In this document: positions 52,784-62,536 of the stretch, in pieces | How the letters are laid out: each line of letters starts with the position of its first letter | Numbering within the stretch: position 1 is the stretch's first letter | Assembly (NCBI RefSeq): GCF_003858645.1 | Contig: NZ_RQJP01000001.1 | Location: 620,001 to 684,000 of the forward strand | Reading direction: 5' to 3' | DNA: 64,000 nucleotides | Source of the DNA: Larkinella knui | Lineage (GTDB): Bacteria; Bacteroidota; Bacteroidia; Cytophagales; Spirosomataceae | The notes under the pieces: generated by a model | The model's database searches: none | Told to the model about the DNA's origin: nothing | Seen by the model: the letters and a program-made list of their open reading frames with translations, nothing else | Program-made: the position numbers and the translations under genes

Positions 52784-53127
52784 GGGGAGACTAGTTAGTT
52801 GAGTGCAATTTTAACCCGGAAAGATGTCACTACCGTTGAATGGTGCGAATGTAGTATAAATCATCGGATGATCGTTTTCTACTTGGCACGAAAAGATTAG
52901 AGCAGGAGGGACGTTTCAATTCTCCGCTTCTGCAAAGACTATGGTGGAAGAAGTCTGCATGGGTGCCCACATATAGCCAGGAAAAACCGATCTCAACCAG
53001 CAACGGAAAAATCGGAAACTTCCCGACTCCCTCAAACCGGCCGGAATTTAGACTAAACCAAAGGGCATTTCGGCTAAATCTGTTTTGAAAGCAATGCAGA
53101 CCTTTGCATGAACATAAACAGAGAACG
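52784..53127. other. Intergenic region, 344 bp
   Basis: Divergent promoter region between the glutaminase-A-like gene (minus) and the MDR oxidoreductase (plus). No gene, strong repeat or full promoter consensus was identified. Confidence 0.45.
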
Positions 53128-54120
53128 ATGAAAGCAATCCGAATTCACGAATTTGGCGGACCAGAGGTGATGAAGCTGGAAGAGGTGGACCGCCCTGTTC
53201 CGGCAGACGATGAGATTTTAGTGGCCGTGTACGCCAGCAGCGTAAATCCTGCCGATTACGTTATCCGCCAGGGCGGAAATGAGGTTTTGCGGTCTTTCCT
53301 GAAGTTACCTCTGGGTTTGGGGTTGGATGTCGCCGGTGTAGTGGAAGAAACCGGCAGGGAGGTAACCGGTTTTAAAAAAGGTGACAAAGTCTACGGGGTT
53401 CCCAATTTTCCCGGCGATGGAAGTTACGCTGAATACATTGCCGCGAAAGCAAGCCAGTTTTCGTTAATGCCGCGCCACCTTACCTTTAACGAAGCCGGGG
53501 CGCTTCCGTCCTGTGCGCTTATTGCCTGGAATGGTATCGTGGATTTGGGGTCTGTTCAGCCGGGGCAGCGCGTGCTCATTCACGGGGCGGCCGGTGGCGT
53601 AGGCAATCTGGCGGTGCAGTTTGCCAAAGCAAAAGGAGCCTATGTGATCGGAACCGCATCGGCTTATAACATTGATTTCCTGAAGGAATTGGGGGCCGAC
53701 GAGGTGATCGACTACCGCAGTCAAAACTTCGAAGACGTGGTGCACGCTATTGATCTGGTCTTCAACGCTACGCCCATTCGGGATAACAACATCCGATTAA
53801 AATCGGTTGATGTAGTAAAGGAAGGCGGCCTCTTTGTCTGTACGCACCTCGATCAACCCCTATCCGATGAGTTGCTGCAGGCACTTGCCAGAAAGAATGC
53901 CACCGGAACCCTGGTGGGCGGAGGCAGTATAACCACCTATACGTCATCACTGAGCGGTACCACCCAACTTATCGACGAGGGAAAAGTGAAAGCGGTGGTG
54001 AGCAAAGTGTATTCGTTGCACCAGGTGGCCGAAGCCCATCGCGAAAGCGAAACCAAACACGTGCGCGGTAAAATTGTACTTGAAATCAGAAAGGAAATCA
54101 AACCGGGTGAAGCGTTTTAA
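53128..54120 (+). CDS. MDR-family NAD(P)-dependent alcohol dehydrogenase/quinone oxidoreductase
   Basis: Start at 53128 (MKAIRIHEFGGPEVMKLEEV); an in-frame ATG at 53104 adds eight residues. 330 residues with the GroES-like N-terminal half (VYASSVNPADYVIRQGG, GLDVAGVVEETG), and the Rossmann half VLIHGAAGGVGNLAVQFAKA. No zinc-ligand cysteines, so the zinc-free quinone-reductase branch. The AraC gene starts inside its last codons. Confidence 0.92.
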   Translation: MKAIRIHEFGGPEVMKLEEVDRPVPADDEILVAVYASSVNPADYVIRQGGNEVLRSFLKLPLGLGLDVAGVVEETGREVTGFKKGDKVYGVPNFPGDGSYAEYIAAKASQFSLMPRHLTFNEAGALPSCALIAWNGIVDLGSVQPGQRVLIHGAAGGVGNLAVQFAKAKGAYVIGTASAYNIDFLKELGADEVIDYRSQNFEDVVHAIDLVFNATPIRDNNIRLKSVDVVKEGGLFVCTHLDQPLSDELLQALARKNATGTLVGGGSITTYTSSLSGTTQLIDEGKVKAVVSKVYSLHQVAEAHRESETKHVRGKIVLEIRKEIKPGEAF

Positions 54121-55024
54121 AACCATCAGCGAATTTCTGCAGTTCAGGCAACTTCCCAAACCGGAGCACCCTTTGATCGGTGTGTTTAAAGTGGAGTCGG
54201 TTGAAATTGTAAAACTGAGCGAACCGACAACCTGTATTTATGATTTCTATTGCATTGGTCTGAAAAGAGTGGCCAGTTCCGATGAAGTTAAATTAAAATA
54301 CGGACAGCAGACCTATGATTATGATGAGGGTATTTTGTCCTTTATCGCGCCCAATCAGGTGTTAGGTCTGGCGGTTGACAAGAGCGTTTCACAACTCAAA
54401 CAATCAGGGTGGATGCTGCTCATCCATCCTGATTTTCTGTGGAATACGTCCCTGGCCAAAACCATCAAGCACTATGATTTTTGGGGTTACTCGGTCAATG
54501 AAGCCTTGTTTCTATCCGAAAAAGAGGAAGCCGTCCTGGTCGATATCATCAAAAATTGTCAGCGGGAGTGCCAGGCGAATATCGACAAGTTCACGAAAAG
54601 CATCATCATTTCGCACCTTGAAACACTGCTCAACTACGCCGACCGGTTTTACCATCGGCAGTTTATTACCCGGGAGAAATCCAGTCATCAGCTGCTGGAA
54701 CGTTTGGATCATCTGCTGAGTGCGTATTTTGACCAGGAAGATTTAATCTCCAAAGGACTGCCAACTGTGGGGCATATCGCCCAATCCTTACAGGTGTCTC
54801 CCAAGTATTTAAGCAGTGTGTTAAAAGTGCTGACCGGACAAAATACCCAGCAGCATATTCACGAAAAGCTGATCGAAAAAGCGAAAGAAAAGCTGTCGGC
54901 CACGGAGTTAACCATCAGCGAAATTGCTTACGAACTAGGATTTGAGCATTTACAATCATTTAGCAAGCTGTTCAAAGCCAAAACGAATCAGTCACCGCTG
55001 GAGTTTAGAGCGTCCTTCCATTGA
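54107..55024 (+). CDS. AraC-family regulator, paralogue of the one at 19962
   Basis: The GTG at 54107 is preferred: it gives KRFKTISEFLQF, which aligns with the paralogue, and overlaps the oxidoreductase stop by 14 bp, implying coupling. 305 residues; sensor part with GWMLLIHPDFLWNTSLAK, AraC unit LPTVGHIAQSLQVSPKYLSS and ISEIAYELGFEHLQSFSKLF, ending SPLEFRASFH. Together with its partner oxidoreductase it mirrors the 18689-20870 cassette. Confidence 0.9.
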   Translation: MKRFKTISEFLQFRQLPKPEHPLIGVFKVESVEIVKLSEPTTCIYDFYCIGLKRVASSDEVKLKYGQQTYDYDEGILSFIAPNQVLGLAVDKSVSQLKQSGWMLLIHPDFLWNTSLAKTIKHYDFWGYSVNEALFLSEKEEAVLVDIIKNCQRECQANIDKFTKSIIISHLETLLNYADRFYHRQFITREKSSHQLLERLDHLLSAYFDQEDLISKGLPTVGHIAQSLQVSPKYLSSVLKVLTGQNTQQHIHEKLIEKAKEKLSATELTISEIAYELGFEHLQSFSKLFKAKTNQSPLEFRASFH

Positions 55025-55232
55025 AGTGTACAAAACACCGCTCGCTCGACCCGGTTTCGTATTCCCGGCAGTAATAACGGATGATTACCAGGCTCGCCAG
55101 CCTCCACGAATCGGGTCGGGTTAGCTTCGGCAACACCCCAGAAATCGTGACCGCTTCGTAAAAACCGCGCGTGAAATGAACACAAACTCGCCGATGAGCG
55201 TTCTTGTACATTGACAACCAGCGTTCTAAGGC

Positions 55233-56477
55233 GTGCATCAACACCGGCTATTTTTTTCGATTACCCTCATCAGTCTCTTCAGCACCATCGTCGACACGGC
55301 GGTTTTTGCTCAACGTACTCTAAACAAAAACCAACGTAAAACGCCCGTCCGAACGGTTTCGGTGCCTAAACCGGCCGCCGTAAATTTCTGCGGGGAGCCC
55401 GTTCCGATCGAAAGCGGGTCCGTTGCACACAACCTGGCGATTGCCCTCATGCGCAATGTGTCGTCGCAAAACTACCTGATCAGCTTCCGCCGTCGGGCCA
55501 TTGCGAACTATTTTCCGATCATTGAACCCATGCTGAGGAAATACCGCATTCCCGACGATTTCAAATACCTGGCCGTGGTCGAGAGCGGACTGAAAGCCGA
55601 TGCGGTTTCGCGAAAAGGGGCGATGGGCTACTGGCAACTCATGCCTGAAACCGCCGATGAACTCGGTTTGAAAGTGACGGACAAGGTGGACGAACGCAAA
55701 GATCTGCTCAAATCGACCGACGCGGCCTGTCGCTACCTGCGGATTCTGTACCGAAATCTGGGTTCGTGGACGATGGTCGCGGCTGCCTACAACGGCGGTA
55801 TTGGCCGGATGCAGTCGCACATGAAAAAGCAGGGCCAGAGCAATTATTATTTTCTGTCGATGAACCCCGAAACGAGCGATTATCTCTATAAAATCGTGGC
55901 TGTCAAGGAGTTTTTTCTATTTCCGGGCCAGTACCTGACCAGCAATCTGATGGCATCGGCGGGGAATTCGTACGAGCGCGAGCGGGCCGAAGCCCAGGCA
56001 AAAGGACTGATTCCGATGGAAGAACCCGAGCCCGTCGGAATAGCCATTGAACCCAAAGAAAGCATGGAACTCCGGTTTGAAACCGCATCGGTGGATAGTC
56101 TGCTGGGAACCTTGACGAAGTTAAAAGCCACAAATGCGGTTTTGTTCAAAGGTGAAGTGGAAGCCGAACTGATCAAACCGGGCAAGGTGGCTGTCGGGCA
56201 AATGTGGCAATTCAGACTGACAAAGGGCGTTCAGATTGGCGATCAGAAGTTGGATAAAAATGATTGGCTGTATGCGGTTGTGGACGATATCGACCGGCAA
56301 TCAGGTCAGATTTTTCTGCGTTCCACCAAGTTAGTGTCCGATACCGATAAAAAAGCGTATCCGTTAACCCTGATTTGCCTGAATCCGCAAACCGGTCTGG
56401 CGGGCGTTCCGTTGCCGAAAGCCGACCAGCTCAAACCGGGCGGCCGGGTCTGGACGGTGGGTTGGAAAGTCTTGTAA
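55233..56477 (+). CDS. Lytic transglycosylase (SLT domain), exported
   Basis: 414 residues with a hydrophobic signal (LFFSITLISLFSTIVDTAVF, then AQ). The SLT domain (~105-235) has the catalytic Glu in LAVVESGLKADAVS, GAMGYWQLMPETADELGL, DACRYLRILYRNLGSWTMVA and AAYNGGIGRM, as in MltD-type enzymes that cleave peptidoglycan. The C-terminal ~150 residues are a separate beta-rich domain, with no LysM seen. Convergent with the DUF4249 gene, stops adjoining. Confidence 0.9.
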   Translation: MHQHRLFFSITLISLFSTIVDTAVFAQRTLNKNQRKTPVRTVSVPKPAAVNFCGEPVPIESGSVAHNLAIALMRNVSSQNYLISFRRRAIANYFPIIEPMLRKYRIPDDFKYLAVVESGLKADAVSRKGAMGYWQLMPETADELGLKVTDKVDERKDLLKSTDAACRYLRILYRNLGSWTMVAAAYNGGIGRMQSHMKKQGQSNYYFLSMNPETSDYLYKIVAVKEFFLFPGQYLTSNLMASAGNSYERERAEAQAKGLIPMEEPEPVGIAIEPKESMELRFETASVDSLLGTLTKLKATNAVLFKGEVEAELIKPGKVAVGQMWQFRLTKGVQIGDQKLDKNDWLYAVVDDIDRQSGQIFLRSTKLVSDTDKKAYPLTLICLNPQTGLAGVPLPKADQLKPGGRVWTVGWKVL

Positions 56478-57515
56478 TTATTGCCAGCCCGGCGGTTCCA
56501 CAACCGGCGTTTGAAATCCATACGTATAGCGGCAATCGCCCTGCGGAACAATAACGGAACTGATGAAGCCGTAAATTGCCGTGCCGTAGGTAGCATCACC
56601 CCGTTCCCGAAACCGTTTGCGGGCCACTGCCGACGCGCCAAAAAAGCCCAGCGCCTGCTCGCTGGCATCGCTGGCATTGGTGATGTTGCCGGTAACGGAA
56701 GCGGGCAAGGGGTCGAAAATGGTGCCGGTGCGGGATTGCTGTTCCTTAAAAAGTTTCCAGAATTGATAGGCCGCCGGGGTCATGCTGTACTGCTGCACCT
56801 CAACCAGCGTTGGCCCGGGCGTATAGATGGGTGTGCGCATCACAAGCTGCTGGCGCAGGCGGTTTCCGTCGATACCGTTGTCTGACAAAATGTTGATGTC
56901 CTGGCTGGTATACTGCACCCAGCACCGATCATAGCAAATTCCCGGACAACCCAGGCAACACGGTATGCCGGTTGACCGGCGGGCGGTGTAGGCATACGCC
57001 GTCCAGCGGTATTGATTGGGCTGGGACTTCGGATCGGTGGCGTCTAGATAAAAGTAATATTGATACGGTAGCGCCACACTTTCGGTGGGCGTAAACCGGG
57101 CGTAGACGCTGTCGATACCTGGAACGGCGGGCATTTTTTCGGGTGCCGAAGCGTAGGTTTTTCCGTTCGATAACCGAATGGTCAGCGTGTAGGTTCGGCC
57201 CGGTTGCCCAACGAAGGAGGAATCCGTAGACCGGTAATAGCCAGGATTAACGCCGTCGTGCACCATTGGAGTCGTGTGACCAGCATCGTCTTTTAAGGTG
57301 ACGGTTGCATTCGTAACCTTCTGATCCTGTGGATTTTCCTGGTCGAATGCGAAACTGCCGGAATAGGAAAGCCGGACGCTGTAAGGTGGTTTTTCATTGG
57401 TAATCAACCCGTCGACCACCAGTTGGGGCGGTTCATTGCGGATGGGCAGCGCCACTTTGTCGATGCAGGAAAGCAGCGCGGAGATGATGACCAGAAATAC
57501 AATCAACTTATTCAT
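56478..57515 (-). CDS. DUF4249 lipoprotein, Cys-rich insert
   Basis: Start at 57515 (MNKLIVFLVIISALLSC), a lipoprotein signal; 345 residues. DUF4249 blocks: LVVDGLITNEKPPYSVRLSY, GRTYTLTIRLSNGKTY, PAVPGIDSVY, GTIFDPLPASVTGNI, ALGFFGASA. A cluster of cysteines (IPCCLGCPGICYDRC) in the middle could form disulfides or bind metal; the paralogue upstream has only one Cys there. Last gene of the receptor-DUF4249-DUF4249 unit. Confidence 0.9.
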   Translation of the reverse strand: MNKLIVFLVIISALLSCIDKVALPIRNEPPQLVVDGLITNEKPPYSVRLSYSGSFAFDQENPQDQKVTNATVTLKDDAGHTTPMVHDGVNPGYYRSTDSSFVGQPGRTYTLTIRLSNGKTYASAPEKMPAVPGIDSVYARFTPTESVALPYQYYFYLDATDPKSQPNQYRWTAYAYTARRSTGIPCCLGCPGICYDRCWVQYTSQDINILSDNGIDGNRLRQQLVMRTPIYTPGPTLVEVQQYSMTPAAYQFWKLFKEQQSRTGTIFDPLPASVTGNITNASDASEQALGFFGASAVARKRFRERGDATYGTAIYGFISSVIVPQGDCRYTYGFQTPVVEPPGWQ

Positions 57516-57552
57516 TCTTGATTTTTTTAAATTCCCTGGATTGGTCTGTAGA

Positions 57553-58554
57553 TCATTCACTGAAACCGGGAGGATCAATCTTTAATTCAGAAAAACAGGG
57601 ATCGGAGCAGCACTGACGCCCGTTGGCCATCAGGGTGGTCAGATATTGTTGTAACTGAGGCTGGTACACGTCTTCCCGATACGATTTAATCCGTTTTACG
57701 GTCACTGCGGACGCCCTGAAAAATCCCAGACCACGCTGTTCCGGCTTATTCTCCTGTCTGATATTTCCGATCACCGAAGCGGGCAGCGGGTCGAAAATGG
57801 TGCCGGTTCTTGACTGCTGTTCCTGAAAAAGCCGGTAAAACTGGTAGGCCTCTTTGGTCAAACTGTACTGTTTCACTTCTACAAAATGCGGCCCGATGCT
57901 GCGAATGGGAGACTTAATGACCAGTTTTTTTCGGATCTCCCGGCCATCGATGGCTTGATCTGCCAAAATAGTGAGGCCCGGACTTTGGGTTTTTACCCAG
58001 CAATACTCGCGTGGGCCGCCCTGCACATTGTAAGACGTGGCCGTCCAGCCGTAAAAATTCGGTTCGGTGGCCGGATCTTTGGTATCGATATAAAAAAAGA
58101 AGCGGTAGGTATCGATCAGGTCGGTTTCGCTTCGATTCAATTCGGCATAAATGGTGTCGATGGGAGCAACCGGCTGCATGGTTTCGGGCTGCGAAACGTA
58201 CCGGGTGCCATCGTTCAGCCCAATCTCAAGGGTATACGTCCGGCCCGGCTGACCAACAAACGATAAGTCCGTAGTCTGATAATTGCCGGGTTGTGTTTCT
58301 CTCAAGGCCGTTGAATGCCCGGAATCATCACGAATCCGGACGTTGGCAGCGCGTACCATCACATCCCGCGGAGTTTCGCCATCGAACGTAAAGCTTCCGG
58401 AATACGATAGCCGGACGTTATAAGGCGGTTTTTCGTTCGTGATCAGCCCATCGACCACCAACTGCGGAGTCTCGTTACGGATCGGCAGGGAGACCTGATC
58501 GATGCACGAAACCAATCCGATTAGCAGCGCCGTGGTTAGAAAAAACCGCTTCAT
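57553..58554 (-). CDS. DUF4249 lipoprotein
   Basis: 333 residues, signal MKRFFLTTALLIGLVSC. Same family and close paralogue of the 56478 product (LVVDGLITNEKPPYNVRLSY; GRTYTLEIGLNDGTRY; GTIFDPLPASVIGNI). It ends with a Cys-containing tail (NGRQCCSDPCFSEL). The start shares one base with the receptor's TGA (TGATG), so it is coupled to it; probably a surface lid or binding partner of that receptor. Confidence 0.9.
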   Translation of the reverse strand: MKRFFLTTALLIGLVSCIDQVSLPIRNETPQLVVDGLITNEKPPYNVRLSYSGSFTFDGETPRDVMVRAANVRIRDDSGHSTALRETQPGNYQTTDLSFVGQPGRTYTLEIGLNDGTRYVSQPETMQPVAPIDTIYAELNRSETDLIDTYRFFFYIDTKDPATEPNFYGWTATSYNVQGGPREYCWVKTQSPGLTILADQAIDGREIRKKLVIKSPIRSIGPHFVEVKQYSLTKEAYQFYRLFQEQQSRTGTIFDPLPASVIGNIRQENKPEQRGLGFFRASAVTVKRIKSYREDVYQPQLQQYLTTLMANGRQCCSDPCFSELKIDPPGFSE

Positions 58555-60911
58555 CAGAAATTAAAATTATACGTAACCGACGGAATGATCGTGCCGAATA
58601 CCGCCAGCCGGTACGCATCCGTTCGCGCGTTCGAGCGGTTGAAATAGACCGAATACGGATTTTTGCGGGCGTAAACGTTGTAAATTCCGATGGTCCAGAT
58701 GCTGTAGCGGGTTTGGCGGTTGCTCAGGCGCGTGTCTTTCGAGAAAGCCATGTCCAGTCGGTGGTAATCCTGAACCCGGTCGGCGTTGCGTTTCGAGTAA
58801 TTCAGCGTCGGCTGGTTGGCAAAAACGTACTGGCCGTCGGGGTAGGTGGCCGGAACGCCGGTGCTGTACACAAAGTTGGTCGTAAACGTCCAGTTGTAGC
58901 GCATCGCCAGCCGGGTTTGCACATTCAGGTTGTGCGGTTTGTCGAAATTTGACGGGTAAAAAGCCCCCTGATTAACCTGCAACTCACTAAAAGCCGTTTG
59001 CACCGCAACCAGCGATCGCGCGTACGAATAATTGAACTGCCCCGTCAGCTTACCTTTGTTTTTGGCAACAGACAATTCGACGCCATACGCCTTGCCGTGC
59101 GCTCGCAACAAATCCGTTTCCAGCCGTTCGTTCAGGAGCAGCGTGGCGCCGTTGCGGTATTCGACCAGGTTATCGATGTTTTTATAATACCCTTCTATGG
59201 CCAGCTCGATTGCGTTGTCGTTCAGGTTCTTAAACAATCCGATGGCGAGTTGATCCGCCACCTGAGCAGGCACATACGAATCACTCACCTTCCAGAAATC
59301 CGACGGCGTAATGGCGGTGGTGTTGGAAATCAAATGGATGTATTGCCGGTTTCGGCTGTAGTTCAATTTTATGGAAAGGTCCGACGCCAGTTGCATCCGT
59401 AAACCCAGCCGGGGCTCCCAGCCACCGTAGGTCTGGATGGTTTTTCCGTCGCCATAAACCGTTGAATCGAGCACGGTTTCGGGCGTTCGGGGGGCCTGTC
59501 CGGCGTAGCGATACACCGTCTGGGGGCCGAGCTGACTAAACGAAGAATACCGCAAACCCGCCTGTAGCGTAATCGCCGGAGTCAGAATCCATTCCGTGTT
59601 GACATACGCGCCCAGTTCGCGGGCGTTTTCGGGTTCCAGGCGTTTGGGATTGATGCTGGAATTGGCCCCGGTCGGCTCCTGATCGCCTTTCTGGATTTTA
59701 TACAGGATACCGTTTACTCCAAGCTGTAGTTTGTGCTTATCGAACAACGTATAAAACAGATCGGCTTTGGCTTCACGGTGCTGGATATAGGACGTCAGCC
59801 GGAAGGTGTAGCCCTCGGTTTCGCCATCGACATGGTATTGATAGCCAGAGTATAACGCATTGATATTCAGTTGTAAATTCCGGCTTAACAAACCGCTCCA
59901 CCGGCCCGACACGACGTTCGACTGCCAGCCGTAGGTGGTGTCGCCCGGAAACTTGAAGTGGTCCACACTGCGGTAGGCCGACAGCGAAAACGTGTTGGCG
60001 GCATTGGGGGAGTAGTTGAGTTTGAGGTTGCCATCGTAGAAAAACGCCCGGCTTTCTTTGGCCGCACTGCGCTCCGGAAACGACTTCAAGATCCAGTTCG
60101 GATAGGCAACCCGACCGGCGGCCATCAGCGTCAGCCCTTTGGCAATTGGGCCGTCGACCACCACGCGTCCGCTGATCGGACTGATTCCGCCCGACAACCG
60201 CCAGCGTTCGCTGTTTCCGGCCCGGGTGTTGACCAGCAGCAACGACGAAATCCGGCCGCCGTACTGCGACGAGAAACTGCCTTTGTAGAGGTTAACATCC
60301 TGCACCACGTCCGAACTGACGTTGGTATAAAAACCGAGTAAATGCGAGGTGTTGTACATCGGTGCACCGTCGAGCAGCACCAGATTCTGGTCGGTGCGGC
60401 CCCCGCGGACGTTGAAACCGCCCGCGCCTTCGCCCGCCGTCGAAACGCCAGCCTGTAGCGTGAGGGCTTTCAGGATGTCGGGTTCACCCAGCACCACGGG
60501 CATTTTTTTCAATTGCCGGACATCCAGCTGAATCTGACTCATGCGGATGTCCTTCACATTCTGGTCGGCGCGTCGCTCCCGAACTTCCACTTCGTCGAGT
60601 TCGAAAGTTTGGGAAATCAACCGGAAAACCGCCGTTCGATTCGCGTTGACTACGATGAACGGACGATCGGACTTGAAGCCCACTGCCGAGAGGTTGATGT
60701 GGTAGGATCCGGGGCGCAGCGAAACCGTAAAGCGACCCTGCTCATCGGTGGTCGTCCCCGCGCCGGATTCAACCACGAAGAGGCTGGCTCCCACGACGGG
60801 AAGAGCGGTATCGGCCCGCATAACGGTACCGCTCAGCGTGACCCGTTGAGCGATAAGTTCCTGAAAGCTGAGTAGTAAAAAAACGGAACAGAAAAGGTAA
60901 CGGTTGAGCAT
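58554..60911 (-). CDS. TonB-dependent outer-membrane receptor
   Basis: Start at 60911 (MLNRYLFCSVFLLLSFQELI, then AQ); 785 residues. A carboxypeptidase-regulatory-like domain (~25-105, VTLSGTVMRADTALPVVGAS) leads, then the plug (FNVRGGRTDQNLVLLDGAPM; YKGSFSSQYGGRISSLLL) and the beta-barrel, ending VTYNFNF. No STN domain and no sigma/FecR genes nearby, so unlike the 39333 receptor it does not signal. Coupled to two DUF4249 genes. Confidence 0.93.
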   Translation of the reverse strand: MLNRYLFCSVFLLLSFQELIAQRVTLSGTVMRADTALPVVGASLFVVESGAGTTTDEQGRFTVSLRPGSYHINLSAVGFKSDRPFIVVNANRTAVFRLISQTFELDEVEVRERRADQNVKDIRMSQIQLDVRQLKKMPVVLGEPDILKALTLQAGVSTAGEGAGGFNVRGGRTDQNLVLLDGAPMYNTSHLLGFYTNVSSDVVQDVNLYKGSFSSQYGGRISSLLLVNTRAGNSERWRLSGGISPISGRVVVDGPIAKGLTLMAAGRVAYPNWILKSFPERSAAKESRAFFYDGNLKLNYSPNAANTFSLSAYRSVDHFKFPGDTTYGWQSNVVSGRWSGLLSRNLQLNINALYSGYQYHVDGETEGYTFRLTSYIQHREAKADLFYTLFDKHKLQLGVNGILYKIQKGDQEPTGANSSINPKRLEPENARELGAYVNTEWILTPAITLQAGLRYSSFSQLGPQTVYRYAGQAPRTPETVLDSTVYGDGKTIQTYGGWEPRLGLRMQLASDLSIKLNYSRNRQYIHLISNTTAITPSDFWKVSDSYVPAQVADQLAIGLFKNLNDNAIELAIEGYYKNIDNLVEYRNGATLLLNERLETDLLRAHGKAYGVELSVAKNKGKLTGQFNYSYARSLVAVQTAFSELQVNQGAFYPSNFDKPHNLNVQTRLAMRYNWTFTTNFVYSTGVPATYPDGQYVFANQPTLNYSKRNADRVQDYHRLDMAFSKDTRLSNRQTRYSIWTIGIYNVYARKNPYSVYFNRSNARTDAYRLAVFGTIIPSVTYNFNF

Positions 60912-60999
60912 GCAAAGGGCAGATGGGTTGTATTCGTATAGACACCAAAACGAGCTTGTACGTTGTAATGATCCAAGATACAATTTTATTAATGCAATT

Positions 61000-62328
61000 T
61001 TACGCCATTTTCCCTGCCAAAAGCCCTTTTTTGTAAACTTCTATTGCCCGGTTTCGCGCCATCGTATGCTCGACCATCGGGGGAACATAGTCGAGCGAAT
61101 TAAATTCGGGTACCCACCGCCGGATGTATTCGCCTTTCGGATCAAATTTCTGCGCCTGTAACGTTGGATTGAAAACCCGGAAATAGGGGGCGGCATCCGT
61201 GCCCGAACCGGCCGCCCACTGCCAGCCGCCGTTGTTGGCCGAGAGGTCGTAGTCGCGGAGTTTTTTGGCAAAATAGGCTTCACCCCAGCGCCAGTCGATC
61301 AGCAGGTGTTTGCACAGAAAACTGGCCGTAATCATTCTGACGCGGTTGTGCATCCAGCCAATTTCGTTGAGTTGCCGCATACCGGCATCGACAATCGGGT
61401 AGCCCGTCCGGCCTTCGCACCAGCGTTGAAATTCGGCTTCGTTGTTGCGCCACGGAATGCTGTCATATTCCCGGCGGAACGAATTCGTTTCGACGTGCGG
61501 AAAATGGTCGAGCACCTGAAAATAAAAATCCCGCCAGACCAGTTCGTTCAGAAACGTAAAGTTGAGTTTCCGGGCGGTTCGGGCCAGTTCCCGGATGCTG
61601 ATGGTGCCAAAACGGAGGTGGATGCTCAACTCGCTGGTGCCTTTGATGGCCGGAAAATCGCGGGTTTCCTTGTAATTTTTGAGCACATCCGACGGGACGG
61701 TTTTGCCCGGAAACGGTTCATTCAGGGGCTTAAACCCCAGTTCTTCCAGCGTTGGAATCGGCTGGGCATCGCTTTTCAGGAAGTTGCGGAAGTAGCTTTC
61801 GGTCGGATATGATTTGAGGTAAAAATCATTCAGCTTGTGGTGCCAGTTGCGGCTGTAAGGCGTAAAAACCGTGTAGGGCGATCCGCTGCCGGTTAGCACC
61901 TCGTCGCGGTCGAAGATGGTCTGGTCTTTATAAGCATAAAATTCCGCGCCGTTTTCATAGAGCAGATCGGCCACCGATTTGTCGCGCGCTTTGGCGTATC
62001 CTTCGTAATCGTAATTGGTGTAAACTGCCTGAATGTCAAAGTCTTTCAGTAAGTCTTTATACACCTCCAGCGGTTTTCCGTAACGAACTACCAGTGACGT
62101 TCCGAGTTTCCGAAACTCGGTTTGCAGGTCCAGAATGGTGTTGTAAATGAACTCCAGCCGACGGTCGTGTTTGTCGTCGAGCGCGTCCAGAATGGTTTGA
62201 TCGAAAATGAAAACGGGCACAACCGGCAGGCCGCTGCGGAGGGCATGATACAGCCCCGCATTGTCGTGCAGGCGCAAATCCCGGCGATACCAGAACAGGG
62301 CCACAGGTTCAGGCGATACGTTTGTCAT
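61000..62328 (-). CDS. phr: Deoxyribodipyrimidine photolyase / cryptochrome family
   Basis: 442 residues. N-terminal photolyase domain opens ALFWYRRDLRLHDNAGLYHA; the FAD-binding half has LNELVWRDFYFQVLDHFPH, GRTGYPIVDAGMRQLNEIGW, MHNRVRMITASFLCKHLLID and DYDLSANNGGWQWAAGSGTD, ending QKFDPKGEYIRRWVPEF. Light-driven repair of cyclobutane dimers is the usual role; a cryptochrome-like member cannot be excluded. Confidence 0.93.
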   Translation of the reverse strand: MTNVSPEPVALFWYRRDLRLHDNAGLYHALRSGLPVVPVFIFDQTILDALDDKHDRRLEFIYNTILDLQTEFRKLGTSLVVRYGKPLEVYKDLLKDFDIQAVYTNYDYEGYAKARDKSVADLLYENGAEFYAYKDQTIFDRDEVLTGSGSPYTVFTPYSRNWHHKLNDFYLKSYPTESYFRNFLKSDAQPIPTLEELGFKPLNEPFPGKTVPSDVLKNYKETRDFPAIKGTSELSIHLRFGTISIRELARTARKLNFTFLNELVWRDFYFQVLDHFPHVETNSFRREYDSIPWRNNEAEFQRWCEGRTGYPIVDAGMRQLNEIGWMHNRVRMITASFLCKHLLIDWRWGEAYFAKKLRDYDLSANNGGWQWAAGSGTDAAPYFRVFNPTLQAQKFDPKGEYIRRWVPEFNSLDYVPPMVEHTMARNRAIEVYKKGLLAGKMA

Positions 62329-62462
62329 ACGATGGGGTTTTTCTGGGCAACGGTCGGTTGAATAAAAATGTTTGCCGTACCGACGAACCGGGCCGCGCAG
62401 GCTTTAGTCCGTATTTTAACAGTACTGACAGCCTTAAGACCGTAAAATTAGGCCAAGCTGCC

Positions 62463-62470
62463 TATATTTG
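62463..62470 (+). promoter_or_regulatory. Candidate -7 box of nuoH
   Basis: TATATTTG matches TAnnTTTG, 66 bp before the nuoH ATG. No clear TTG at the expected distance, so a weak call. A short palindromic word CGGACTAAAGTCCG lies further down at 62508-62521. Confidence 0.35.
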
Positions 62471-62536
62471 ACTGTTGATGAAAATTTGAATGCTCAGGTC
62501 TCAAACGCGGACTAAAGTCCGTGGGTACATACGAAT

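Noticed and set aside
62398-62520. Possible riboswitch between photolyase and nuoH
   Set aside because: Only short CGGACT/AGTCCG type palindromes; no conserved riboswitch core recognised.
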